A model generated the notes under the pieces. It ran no database searches. It saw nothing but the letters and a program-made list of their open reading frames with translations, and was not told where the DNA came from. A program made the position numbers and the translations under genes. Below, one piece after another: positions 53,111 through 62,063 of a stretch of DNA of 64,000 nucleotides; within the stretch, counting starts at the first letter, position 1; every line of letters starts with the position of its first letter. The stretch is from Isochrysis galbana (taxonomy: Eukaryota; Haptophyta; Isochrysidales; Isochrysidaceae). The stretch spans positions 8,556,001 through 8,620,000 of the forward strand of contig CM030932.1 in assembly GCA_018136815.1 (NCBI GenBank). Reading direction: 5' to 3'.

Positions 53111-53450
53111 TCCGTCAGCCGTCAGCTGAGGAGAAGAGGAAAGAGAGAGGGACGGGAGAGAGAGAGTCTCACAGAGCGACTGCAGAGCGTGAAGTCGAAG
53201 TCGTGTCTGTTTATTACCTTAAACGAGCCAACAATTATAGTAACGGCAAAAAACAAAATTCGAATCGCAAATTTCGAGACCAAAATCTGCAAACATGGGC
53301 TTGAGACCATGGAGAAGCCGAATCTGTGTGTCTTGCGTGTCAGTAGCAACACGGGGAACTGTTCAATTGTGAGTGTGGGCACGTACTATACACGAACATT
53401 CATGCCTACGGCCTTAAGCTTCAGAAGGGCAGGAATACAATAGATAGGCA
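53090..53450 (+). repeat. Dispersed repeat, first copy (second at 60320-60710)
   Basis: Both copies share a GA-rich block, GTTTATTACCTTAAACGAGC, CAACAATTATAGTAACRGCA, AATTCGAATCGCAAATTTCG, TTGAGACCATGG and CACGGGGAAC, in the same order and orientation. In the 60-kb copy it continues directly into the 300-bp element end. Confidence 0.85.
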
Positions 53451-53621
53451 ATAGGGTGAGAGCCGCTACGGGGAAGTCGCTTGCTGCGTGCTGCGTGACG
53501 ATGACTGCATCGGAAATGACCTCAAGACTCAAGACTACGTAAACAATGTCATGAAAATCATAATCATTTGCTTTATTGGCGGCTGGGTGGGCGGCCGGCA
53601 TGCCGGCATGCGGCGCAGAGA

Positions 53622-53650
53622 GGATGCAACTTGAGGTTCCCTTTTTTAGC
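53622..53650 (-). promoter_or_regulatory. Cassette element downstream copy (B2)
   Basis: On the minus strand GCTAAAAAAGGGAACCTCAA-GTTGCATCCTCTCTG repeats the element that precedes the adjacent gene at 54301-54334, in the same orientation. Confidence 0.6.
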
Positions 53651-53697
53651 CCCCGCATTGCCTTTTTCTACACCTTATACAATTCTACCCCAAACCT

Positions 53698-54264
53698 TCA
53701 CCACCCCCAAAAATGTGTCCTCTTACGTCTTGGCCAGACCCGCGCTGCCATTTCTGGCGCTGATTCGAAATTCGTAGTGCTGTAGAGTGACGCTGATATC
53801 TTCACATCTTCACTCCATATCACTTTTTGTGATGAATCGAGAATTGCTACTTTTGCACCACGCATCCAATATTGGCAACAATCCGGTCTGTTGCTCACAA
53901 CAATTTTCCCGATTGATACGCCGCTCTGTAAATCGACCATAAACCAGGGATTGGGCTCTTCTTTTGTGTGTGCAAAGGTATTAAGATCTCCATCGGTCAA
54001 ATTCGATGCATGAAACCTGACCTCGTCGTTTCGGGTTGAGCTAGCTGTGCATGGTTTTTTCAAAGATACCAATTTTCCGTTACTATCCACGACTTGGATT
54101 TGACCTGCACTAAACCACCGATTTGTGTCATCGGAATGGTAGATTCGTACATACCTTCCAACAAGGCTTTGTTGATTCGTTTTGGGCCGGGGTACATAGA
54201 AGAGGATGAGGTACGTCACGACCACCGACAGCAAAGCGCTTATAAGAATTTCCCATACGCTCAT
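53698..54264 (-). CDS. Membrane-anchored discoidin/fucolectin-like protein (188 residues), virus-like cassette gene
   Basis: One N-terminal membrane span (about residues 5-24, I-L-I-S-A-L-L-S-V-V-V-T-Y-L-I-L-F-Y-V) is followed by a galactose-binding (F5/8C-like) fold: L-T-D-G-D-L-N-T-F, P-W-F-M-V-D-L, I-G-K-I-V-V-S-N-R-P-D-C-C and a Y-W-M-R-G-A-K-V-A-I-L strand. This class binds glycans. Similar short anchored lectins are found in large algal viruses. Composition is more AT-rich than that of the host genes. The same short element lies just before the ATG and again past the stop. It is either part of an inserted virus or a domesticated gene; intact over its full length here. Confidence 0.7.
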   Translation of the reverse strand: MSVWEILISALLSVVVTYLILFYVPRPKTNQQSLVGRYVRIYHSDDTNRWFSAGQIQVVDSNGKLVSLKKPCTASSTRNDEVRFHASNLTDGDLNTFAHTKEEPNPWFMVDLQSGVSIGKIVVSNRPDCCQYWMRGAKVAILDSSQKVIWSEDVKISASLYSTTNFESAPEMAARVWPRRKRTHFWGW

Positions 54265-54300
54265 TGAACCGAACCTTTACATAAGTGCAGTTAAAATACG

Positions 54301-54334
54301 AGGCTGCAACTTGAGGTTCCCTTTTTTTTTAGCC
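54301..54334 (-). promoter_or_regulatory. Cassette element upstream copy (B1)
   Basis: In gene sense: GGCTAAAAAAAAAAGGGAAC then CTCAAGTTGCAGCCTC, about 40-70 bases before the ATG at 54264. It aligns with the element at 39950-39980 (GCCAAAAAACAACCAAACTT then GAGGTTGCATCCTC), which is at the matching distance before its own gene. Confidence 0.6.
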
Positions 54335-55246
54335 GCCTCCCTCGGCGACGGCTCAACGTTCAATGGTCAATGGGCTCGGCGGATGGGTGATTTCGACGAG
54401 GGTTCGGCGCGCGGCCTGCCCGATTGGCGTGACCATCCGGGTGGGCTATGCGTGTTTGGTATTTGGTGGGGTCCCCCATCCGGATGGATCGTCGAAAACG
54501 GGCACGCAGCGCGCCCGGCATCGGTTCGAAGTTGAGCTTTTCAAGCTTTTGCGATTTTAGCGTCTTTTGTCAGTTTTCGATTACGTTTTGTTGTGGGGGC
54601 CCAAGGGGGGGGTCCGGGTCCTAATGGGCCCCGGATATGTGCTAGTTGGGTGTATTGGGAACTTTCTCCCGAAAAAAATCCTCAAATTTCCTCAATTCTG
54701 AGATGGTCATTTTTTTACCCCTAAAATAACTACTAAAAAACACTGTTTGACCGCCCTACCGCCTACCGGACCATATCAAAGCCCTTTTCCCTTATCCCCC
54801 TAGTAGTGCACGGGGGGAGTCGCCTGATGGCGGGGGGGGGAAAGGGCCGGGGGAGTGGGGGTGTAGAAAGTTTTGCTGCGTGAGTAGAAAGTAGAGGGTC
54901 CACGGCCGCGTGTGCGATGAGACGATTAAGAATTTAACTATTTAATTAATTCTCATGTCCCCAGTACAGCGTGAGCTGCAGGACGAGATACACGACGGAT
55001 TTCCCGCGAGGCCGTGTTAACCGCGAGCGCGTGGAAAAGCGTATGTGACGACAACATGCGTGACACACCACCTAACACCCGCAGTCTCAGTGTGTACATG
55101 GCGTCGTCGAGCAGCTCGATCGGCCGCAGGAAGAGTGATTGTCCACACACACGACAAATCGCTAGCGCCGCAGTCCAATCACATCATACATCACTGCAGA
55201 GCCACTTCAGCAACCCATCAGTAGTAGATCTAGTGAGTTGGAAGAC
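54335..55246. other. Intergenic, with inverted dispersed repeat at 54770-54930
   Basis: 54770-54930 is the reverse complement of 27440-27605 over about 140 bases. The remainder holds no supported gene. Confidence 0.55.
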
Positions 55247-56566
55247 CTAGTGTGTGTGCGTGTGATAGCTATGCTGTGGGTTGCCGACGGCGAGGAGATT
55301 GACATACGTCACCCGGAAACACTCCAGGTAGGGGCGAACGTCATATTCGACGCCATGCTTCTCGAAGAGGGCGCGGACACGCGGGGCGATGGTCGGGTGA
55401 TTGTACTGCGGCATAGAGGGGAAGAGGTGATGCTCGATCTGGAAATTCAGGTAAGCCATCCACCAGTTCACGAAGGGTGAATTGGTGCAGTTGGTGGTGT
55501 GGTTCGCCGAATAGAGGCACCAAGAAATGTGCTTCGTCGGCGGCACGACATCCTTGTGAGTGTGAGATACCGCAAAGTTCGTAAAAATGTACGTGCCGCC
55601 CACCGCCACATAAAAGGCGTACAGGCGGAGCGACCCCAGCAGTCCCAAGTAGCCGAACGCGCAGTGCCACAACACGTAGCGGAGTGCCATGTAGGCCAGC
55701 TCGAGGTGGTTTTGCACACGGAGTGCGTGCTTGGGATGGAGCACAAATTGCCAGCCAAAGGAGACGAGCGAGCAGATTATGCCGCCGAAGAAGAGCGGGG
55801 CCTGCCAGGCCAGCCACGCCTTGCCCTTAGCACCCTTAGCCTGACCGGCAATGATCTTGTGGAATGCCACGAGCGGCATCGTCTGCAGGTCGGGGTCGGT
55901 GCCGAGCTTTTGGGGCGTCGCGTGGTGCTTGTTATGCTGGTTGCGCCAATAGCAGCCGGACATTCCGCAACCAAGTCCGTAGATGGCCATCTGCAGGTGA
56001 CGATCAATCTTGATGTTGCCTGTGAGTGAGTAGTGACCACCTTCATGCTGAAGCCAGCCACAACGGCCCTGAGCTAGGCCCGCCACAATGGCGCCGAGGA
56101 ACCAGTAGCCCGACCAGATGAGTTGGATGCCGGCCCAATACATCGCGATCACCTCGATGATGCGGTAGGCAACATGCCTCAGGTTGGGCTCGAAGTAGCC
56201 CTCCTCCTTGAGCTGCAGGCGCAACTTCTCAAAGTCCTGCGAGAGCGCGTCCTGTGCGTAGTCGGCGTGGGCGGGTCGCGATGGGAGGGAGTGGAGCATC
56301 TTGTCCGCCTTCTTCGAGCGCATGTGGAAGTTGTTGTACGCGTCCGTGGCGTCTGCGCCCAGCTGGAACTTGATGATGGAGCCGCCCGGGTGGCGCTTCA
56401 CAAAGGAAGAGACATCGTACACACGGCCATGGATGATCATCTCCTTGGAGGGGTCGAGCGAGGGGATGGTGAGATCGGGTGCGTCTGTCCGAGAGTCATT
56501 GGTCGCCCCGTGGAACTCCTTTGGCAGCGTAGAAGAGTGGATGCCGGAGGAGGCCTTGCTCGCCAT
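55247..56566 (-). CDS. Cytochrome b5-fused front-end fatty-acid desaturase (439 residues)
   Basis: Front-end desaturases insert a double bond between the carboxyl end and an existing one, using electrons from the fused cytochrome b5, in the ER. The N-terminal b5 domain has H59-P-G-G and H81. The desaturase has H-box 1 H174-E-G-G-H, H-box 2 H211-N-K-H-H and H-box 3 Q376-I-E-H-H; the Q replacing H is diagnostic of front-end enzymes. Hydrophobic spans lie at about 135-165, 255-275 and 295-335. The start at 56566 gives a typical length; the longer open frame upstream is low-complexity. Regiospecificity (Δ5, Δ6 or Δ8) cannot be read reliably; the protein recalls haptophyte LC-PUFA enzymes. No intron. 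Divergent from the F-box-cytochrome b5 gene. Confidence 0.93.
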   Translation of the reverse strand: MASKASSGIHSSTLPKEFHGATNDSRTDAPDLTIPSLDPSKEMIIHGRVYDVSSFVKRHPGGSIIKFQLGADATDAYNNFHMRSKKADKMLHSLPSRPAHADYAQDALSQDFEKLRLQLKEEGYFEPNLRHVAYRIIEVIAMYWAGIQLIWSGYWFLGAIVAGLAQGRCGWLQHEGGHYSLTGNIKIDRHLQMAIYGLGCGMSGCYWRNQHNKHHATPQKLGTDPDLQTMPLVAFHKIIAGQAKGAKGKAWLAWQAPLFFGGIICSLVSFGWQFVLHPKHALRVQNHLELAYMALRYVLWHCAFGYLGLLGSLRLYAFYVAVGGTYIFTNFAVSHTHKDVVPPTKHISWCLYSANHTTNCTNSPFVNWWMAYLNFQIEHHLFPSMPQYNHPTIAPRVRALFEKHGVEYDVRPYLECFRVTYVNLLAVGNPQHSYHTHTH

Positions 56567-56597
56567 GACGTGCCGGGGGGTGGGAGCGCAGCTCTCT

Positions 56598-56641
<44 letters not shown>

Positions 56642-57372
56642 CCTCTCTTCTCCTCTTCTTCTCTTCCCTCCTCCACTCTCTCTCTCTCTCTGTTCTCTCC
56701 GGAGCGAGTGAGAAGAGAGAGAGAGCGACTGACTGTGAGGGGTGTGGCGCCGGAGGTCTCTATATCGTGGGGCCTCTCTCTCTCCTCTCTTGCGCCGCGC
56801 GGCTCTTTTCTTTTTTCTTCTCCGAGGCGAGGGAGGGTTCGATCCCTTTGGGGGGGGGCGCGCGCCCCGAGGGCTCCCCCGCCCCCCCCCCGCCCGCCGC
56901 CCCCCCCCTCCCCCCCCCAACCACCACACACACGCACACATAAGGGAGAAGAAGAAGAGAGAGAGAGAGAGAGGGAGAGCTCCCCCCCCCCCCCCTCCCC
57001 CCCCCCCCCCCGCCCGCCCCCCCCGCCGCGTCTCTTCTCGCGATTCCCCTCGGATCTCTCAGAGGGAATTCCTGGAGCTTTACTTCTTCTCGTCGTCGGG
57101 CGGCTGCGAGCGAGCCGCCAGCAGCAGACTTTTACAACTAATCCTCTCTCCAAAGACTGAAATTATGAGCCTGCTCTGTAGAGAATCAGAGAATCTGCGA
57201 AGGGCCAAGAAGAAACCAATGCGTTCTAAAGGGAGTACTCCTACTCGTACTCTAAAGTACTCCTACTCGAGCGAATGACCAAGCGAATCCGTTGTACTCG
57301 TAGAGGTGTACGAAGCTGTGCCTTCCGCTCTCTTCCGCCTCCCCCAGGCATCTGCCTCACACCGAGCGCGCC
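56567..57372. promoter_or_regulatory. Divergent promoter region with long pyrimidine tracts
   Basis: 806 bases separate the desaturase ATG and the F-box-b5 ATG. It holds (CT)n at 56598-56640, mixed CT tracts to 56800, and poly-C/poly-G runs at 56850-57030 with very few other bases. AGTACTCCTACT occurs twice near 57233-57270. Shared control of the two genes is possible. Confidence 0.6.
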
Positions 57373-58152
57373 ATGGCCTCCTCCTCCCGGTCCGCCTCGC
57401 CTACAGCCGCTCCGTCCGAGGGCGAGGCGACCCCTAGCCTGGTGAGGCTGCCGCGCGAATTGCTTCTCTCCGTGCTGCAGCACCTCGAGCCCGCAGAGCT
57501 CATTCTCTCCGTCGTGCGTGTGTGCAGCACTCTCGCTCAGGCGGCCACCGATGACGACCTGTGGAGGGCACTGCTCCATGCACGGTACGCGGTTCTGCTC
57601 CAGACCGTCTTCGGTGGGGTAGTGCCACCGCCTCAGCGCGCCATAGCAGGTGAGTCGTGGCGATCCCACTTCTTCAGCTTCGGTGCGACATGGATGGCGC
57701 AAGCATGGAAGACGGCAGGACGCGTCGTGATGAAGATCGACGGAGAGCTCTACGACGTGACGCCTTTCCTCGATGCGCACCCCGGCGGGGCCGAGCTTCT
57801 TGAAGAGGCCGCGGCAACCGATGCCACAGCAGTCTTTGATGCAGTTGGGCATTCTCCTAATGCGAGGCGCATTCTGCAGCGCTACCAACTCCCGCCGCTC
57901 CATCTGCCGAGCGATGAAAGCCTCAGAGTTCGACAACGGCCCTCTGCTTCTGGATGGTCTGACGCCGCTGGGCTCCTTGCCGATGTGATTCGTGGAGGAG
58001 AGGAGCGCACCCGCCTACGGAAAACTTTTGGCTCCATGCTGCATGCCGTATGGGGTGACCTGACGGAAGGGCGGCCTGACTGCAGACGGCTTAGTCCAGC
58101 AGTTTGGCGCCTCGCCATGGCACAACGTGCAAGCATACGCGCGTCCAGATAG
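57373..58152 (+). CDS. F-box / cytochrome b5 fusion protein (259 residues)
   Basis: Residues 24-68 form an F-box (L-P-R-E-L-L-L-S-V-L-Q-H-L…A-E-L-I-L-S-V-V-R-V-C), which docks to SKP1 in SCF ubiquitin ligases. Residues 115-172 are a cytochrome b5 domain with H136-P-G-G and a second heme histidine at H160 (A-V-G-H-S-P-N-A). Both axial ligands are present, so heme binding is plausible. Residues 180-259 have no recognised domain. No membrane span. F-box proteins with a b5 domain would be candidates for heme- or redox-responsive substrate receptors, which is inference. The neighbour across the divergent promoter also carries a b5 domain. Confidence 0.75.
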   Translation: MASSSRSASPTAAPSEGEATPSLVRLPRELLLSVLQHLEPAELILSVVRVCSTLAQAATDDDLWRALLHARYAVLLQTVFGGVVPPPQRAIAGESWRSHFFSFGATWMAQAWKTAGRVVMKIDGELYDVTPFLDAHPGGAELLEEAAATDATAVFDAVGHSPNARRILQRYQLPPLHLPSDESLRVRQRPSASGWSDAAGLLADVIRGGEERTRLRKTFGSMLHAVWGDLTEGRPDCRRLSPAVWRLAMAQRASIRASR

Positions 58153-59040
58153 CCATTATTTGGCCCCCCTTTACTTCGAATCATTGATACCATGGCCGGT
58201 CAGCACAACCATGCGAAGCCCTCACGTTGCACATCGTCATCGCAGGCGCACCATCTAGGAGCATGTGCCAACCCCTTTCTCACATACCGCTTCTTGGAGA
58301 TCTTCATGTGAAGATGGTCGAGCTCATGGCCCTCGAATCCGTCGTGTGTAGACTGTGCGTTGCATTTGCCCCAGCGTCGAGATGTCGCGTCTAGACAGTA
58401 CACAATCATCTTGTTGGGAAAGACTGCGCTGGGAAGGCCGAACACCTTCGTGCTGAAATAGCTTAGCAAAGTGTGGCGACGGAAGGCATTCGCTCGTTTC
58501 GCGCGTCCCTAACAGTAGCCTGCTTGCTCGTGTAGCCCCACGAGGAACAACTCATCCTTCACTAGAGTAATTCGCAACGAGCATCGATTGGCTCGTATCA
58601 ACTTGCAACTTGCGCGCCAAAAAAGGCCAAAGGTCAAAGGTCTGCACCTCAATTGGTGTGCCACACGCACCTTCTGCTTAGTTCATAGTCTTTGTCACGG
58701 CTAACCGGGATACTTATCGGGTGTCGGCCATCTCTACAACTGCTGCGGAACTGCGATTGTAGCTGCTGCTGCTCATCATAATTAAGTCTATACTTAGTTC
58801 ACAATGGGGAGGCGCGGAGGCGCCTCATGCCCTCCCCCTCAAGCTCCAATTTCAATTCCCCTACGGGGGCCCTGTTGTACGTAGGGGTGGGGAGGGGAAG
58901 AAACAAAACCCCCACTCCATTCGCTTTCTGGCAGTGAGTACTTTATTTTTTTCGTGAGGGGGGGCGAAGGCAATTGCAATTGCTCGGTCGCTTCTTTTGT
59001 CTACGGAGCGGAGCGATGGCGTCCGCGCCGCTTGAGGTGG
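58153..59040. other. Intergenic; MITE-like block at 58785-58870
   Basis: The block TCTATACTTAGTTCACAATG followed by GGGAGGCGCGGAGGCGCCTC belongs to the TTAGTT family. A minus frame at 58200-58469 (89 codons) has protein-like composition but no start or motif support and may be an exon of an unseen gene. Confidence 0.45.
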
Positions 59041-59465
59041 TCGACCTCCACCGCTTGAGTGTTTTGTCGTTTGAACTTTGAACCCCTCGTGACCGTGACG
59101 CTGTACGCTTTGCCTGATCAAGCCATGACTTGCGTGGACGTAGTCTGCCGTGTGGTCCGCCATCAATTACGCTGACGTCACCCGGCCGAATGGCGAATGG
59201 GCCGGAGTGCCCAAGCCTTTCGAACGCGAGCGGGCGCGCTGTCGGCGCTTTCTCGGCCATCCACTGAGATAGAATGCCCCACCAGGCACCATATCCAAAG
59301 GTGCCGCCCTAGCAGCCACGCCAATCGCCGCCGCCGCCCGTGCGCATCGCGCTGTGGTTGACCGTGTGTGGCGCCGTCAACTACCCTGACGTCACCCGGC
59401 CGTACGGGCCGGAGTGCCCAACTTTCACACGCGAGCGGGCGCGCTGCCGGCGCGTGACGCGCGAC
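59040..59465 (+). repeat. Roughly 200-bp tandem duplication with a TGACGTCACCCGGCCG core
   Basis: About 59170-59245 and 59380-59455 both contain TGACGTCACCCGGCCG, GGGCCGGAGTGCCCAA and ACGCGAGCGGGCGCGCTG. TGACGTCA is the CREB-type site, but occurrence inside a repeat is weak evidence of function. Confidence 0.6.
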
Positions 59466-59499
59466 AAAACCGCGGCTTTTCACGTATCCTCCATCACGA

Positions 59500-59725
59500 G
59501 TTGAAGTTGGTGGCTGGTGGAGGGCAAACCACTCTCAGCTTCCAGCTTGGTCGCGAGGTGCCCGTATTTCTTTTGCTTTGTCACCTAACTTCCGCGTCGT
59601 GTGAGCGCGTGTTTTTGTTATTGAAGTGCATGCTTGGAGGCGTGCAAATGAATTCGTTGTCCGATCAGCTCCAGTGTGCGCATTTAGCATTGATGCTCTG
59701 GTACCACCAACGTGACACGTGCTGA
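59500..59725 (+). pseudogene. hAT transposase dimerisation-domain relic
   Basis: The frame reads T-S-A-S-C-E-R-V-F-L-L-L-K-C-M…N-S-L-S-D-Q-L-Q-C-A-H-L-A-L-M-L-W-Y, matching the tail seen at 3.5 kb. Upstream transposase parts are missing. Confidence 0.7.
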
Positions 59726-59859
59726 ATGATGACAAGTGAGGTCTAACTCGTGGCTTGTATAGTTTGTTTATCAGAGCGTAAATTACTGAATCAGAGTAAT
59801 GTATAGGCGGCTTGCCTTCATTTGGTCTCCTTTCCCTCAGGGTTTCTTCCCCTCCCGTG

Positions 59860-60232
59860 GGGACTCTCACCCTACCATGAGCCCCCCCGCGAGCACCCCG
59901 AAGGAGAGGCCCAGGAGCACCACGTACGCGACGAGAACGGCGTCGCCTTGGCTCGGCATGAGGGCGCGCCCCGAGAGGGCCTGGTAGACGCCCACGCCGA
60001 GCACGGCGTAGCCTGTCCCCTTGTGCGCGACCCGCCACACGGCGCGGCGTGTGGTGCGGGCGGCGGGCGTGCCGCGCACGAGCGCGTTGAGCGGCTGCAG
60101 CAGGGCGAGGGCGAAGGCGACGATCCCGAGCGTGTGATGGGGGTGCGAGAAGTGGCGCCCTCGGGGCACCGACGCGACGGCGAGCGCGACGCCGGCGGCG
60201 GCCACCGCAAAGCCGCTTCCCTGAGAGAGCGG
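59860..60232 (-). pseudogene. Captured cytochrome b561 exon, copy C (frame intact)
   Basis: After a CTCTCTCAG acceptor the exon reads G-S-G-F-A-V-A-A-A-G…H-F-S-H-P-H-H-T-L-G…V-A-H-K-G-T-G-Y without interruption to the exon end, so this copy best preserves the source sequence. The two heme-histidine segments and three membrane spans are complete, but the first part of the b561 domain and any start codon are missing. Confidence 0.78.
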
Positions 60233-60352
60233 TAAGACCCGTAACAGGTTTTATTTTAGCAATCTGGATATCTGGTTGGAGTTCAGATTTGGTATCCAAA
60301 TAGTATTTGGATACCTCTGGGAATCTTCCTGCCGTCGGCCGAGGAGAGGCGG

Positions 60353-60354
<2 letters not shown>

Positions 60355-60408
<54 letters not shown>

Positions 60409-60410
60409 TC
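60355..60410 (+). repeat. (GA)n microsatellite in the composite element
   Basis: About 25 GA units; the 53.1-kb sister copy has a much shorter version at the same place. Confidence 0.9.
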
Positions 60411-61004
60411 GCAGAGCGACTGCAGAACGAGAAGTCGAAGTCATGCCGGTTTATTACCTTAAACGAGCCAACAATTATAGTAACAGCAAAAACAAAATTC
60501 GAATCGCAAATTTCGAGTCGCAAATTTCGAACGTGACACGTGCTGAATCTGCAAACCTGGACTTGAGACCATGGGGAATCCGAATCTGTGTGCCTTGTGC
60601 GTCAGTGGCAACACGGGGAACCGTTCAATTGTAATTATGAGCGCGTACCTTACACGAATATTCATGCTTCATGCCTACAGCCTTCAGATGGGCAGGAATA
60701 CAACATGACCCCAACCGGCGGCGGACTGATGCTGTCCAATGCTTCCGCAATAACCTGCATGGCAGATTTAGAAGTGCCATATGGCGGAAAGAGAGGTGTG
60801 ATGATTTTTTAAAGTTATCGTCCATCTTTCTTATGATCCATTGCAATCGCTTGCGTACTACATCATCAGCCGCCATTCCATTTGTAGACATGGTTGAGCA
60901 CTGTGAGGTGGGTGCCTTTGCTTAAATACTAGACGATTTTTTTTGTGCCGGCGCATCGCGTATTTGGAAACGAGGGGTACCAAATGAAGGCAAACGACCT
61001 TGGT

Positions 61005-62063
61005 AGTTATAACAGGCAATAGATATCTCACATCTTAATTAATACTTAAACCTAACATTAACATTAACACTAACACTTCATATTAATTATAATAGTTAAC
61101 ACTAGATATAGCATACAACGTATCGTCGATCGGCGTACGGCGTAGGCGTAGTTACAGTACACAGTACACGTGTACACGTGAGCGCAAATCCACATGTTCA
61201 CCGCGAAATATTGTCGAAATTTGGGTGGGGCAACGCGAAATATTGGCGAAATATCGAACGAAATTTGGGCAGGTCTCAAACGAAACTCTGGCCTGTCCCT
61301 AGCCCCCGTACCCCCTTACTCTAACGTAAACAGTTGTTTATGTAAAGGATCCTGTTTTTCGGCCTATTTTTGACTGTTTTTTGTGTAACCCCAAAACAGC
61401 TGTTTTGACTGTTTTTCTTGGGCTGTTGGACTGTTTTTTCACATGTAGCACGTAGGCTGCTTAGGCCCCTGGCCTCTCTAATAATACATTCCTTGTTGAG
61501 GGGCTTGTACTTGTGTACTCGTCCTTTACCCCTTACCCCCCGCCCCCGCCGCCGCCGCCGCCCTTTCGTACCGCACGGCGCCTCGCGCTGCGGCACGCCC
61601 CTCTCGGGCGGAGGGAGTTTCTAAGTTTTTCAAGTAAAGCACTCCACTGACAATCCGTAGGACGTCCTTCCCCCCCCCGCCCTAAGGCGTTTCGTGCCGG
61701 AGCCAAGCGAGGATCTGTCCCAATCTCCGTCGGCGTGTTCGAGCTGCGGCTGGCTGGGGCCCCTTGTGCCAAGATTCTCCCGTCGGGCGTCTCTACGTGA
61801 AGAGAAGCGACCCCCCCCCCTCGGCCCGCTCCCTCTCCCACACTCTGTGCCTCGGCCACACCGTCATCCACACTCCCGTACTGAGACCCCCCCCCCCCCC
61901 CCCCCTCCCCCCCCGCGCCCCCCATGGTACGCTCCACACAGCCCCCCCCCCCCCCCTCCCTCTCCCTCCCTTTCGGTCGCCTCCCCCCCCACCATCGCCT
62001 CGCCGCCGCCGCACGAGACCCCTTCCCCCTGCCCGGCACGACCGCCAGCCCGCTGACCGCCGC
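61005..62063. other. Intergenic, AT-rich then poly-C
   Basis: 61060-61110 has (ACATTA)/(ACACTA)-like repeats. 61200-61300 is the second CGAAATTTGGG-family block. 61800-62040 is dominated by C runs just before the SPX gene start, and the ORFs there are artefacts. Confidence 0.5.

Larger units (their letters stand above)
59805..61004. mobile_element. Composite element with inverted termini and captured cytochrome b561 exon (copy C)
   Basis: Left edge GGCGGCTTGCCTTCATTTGGT (from 59808) and right edge, reversed, GGTCGTTTGCCTTCATTTGGT form about 21-bp imperfect inverted repeats. Inside are the cytochrome b561 exon (minus), a long (GA)n tract, the dispersed repeat 60320-60710 and the 300-bp element end 60711-61003. 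No convincing target duplication. Confidence 0.65.

Noticed and set aside
56567..56941. Upstream extension of the desaturase frame
   Set aside because: Open only because of low-complexity C/T runs; the ATG at 56566 gives the normal cytochrome b5-desaturase length.
56301..57278. Plus-strand proteins across the divergent promoter
   Set aside because: Composed of S/L and P/R runs from (CT)n and poly-C; shadows of the desaturase and low-complexity DNA.
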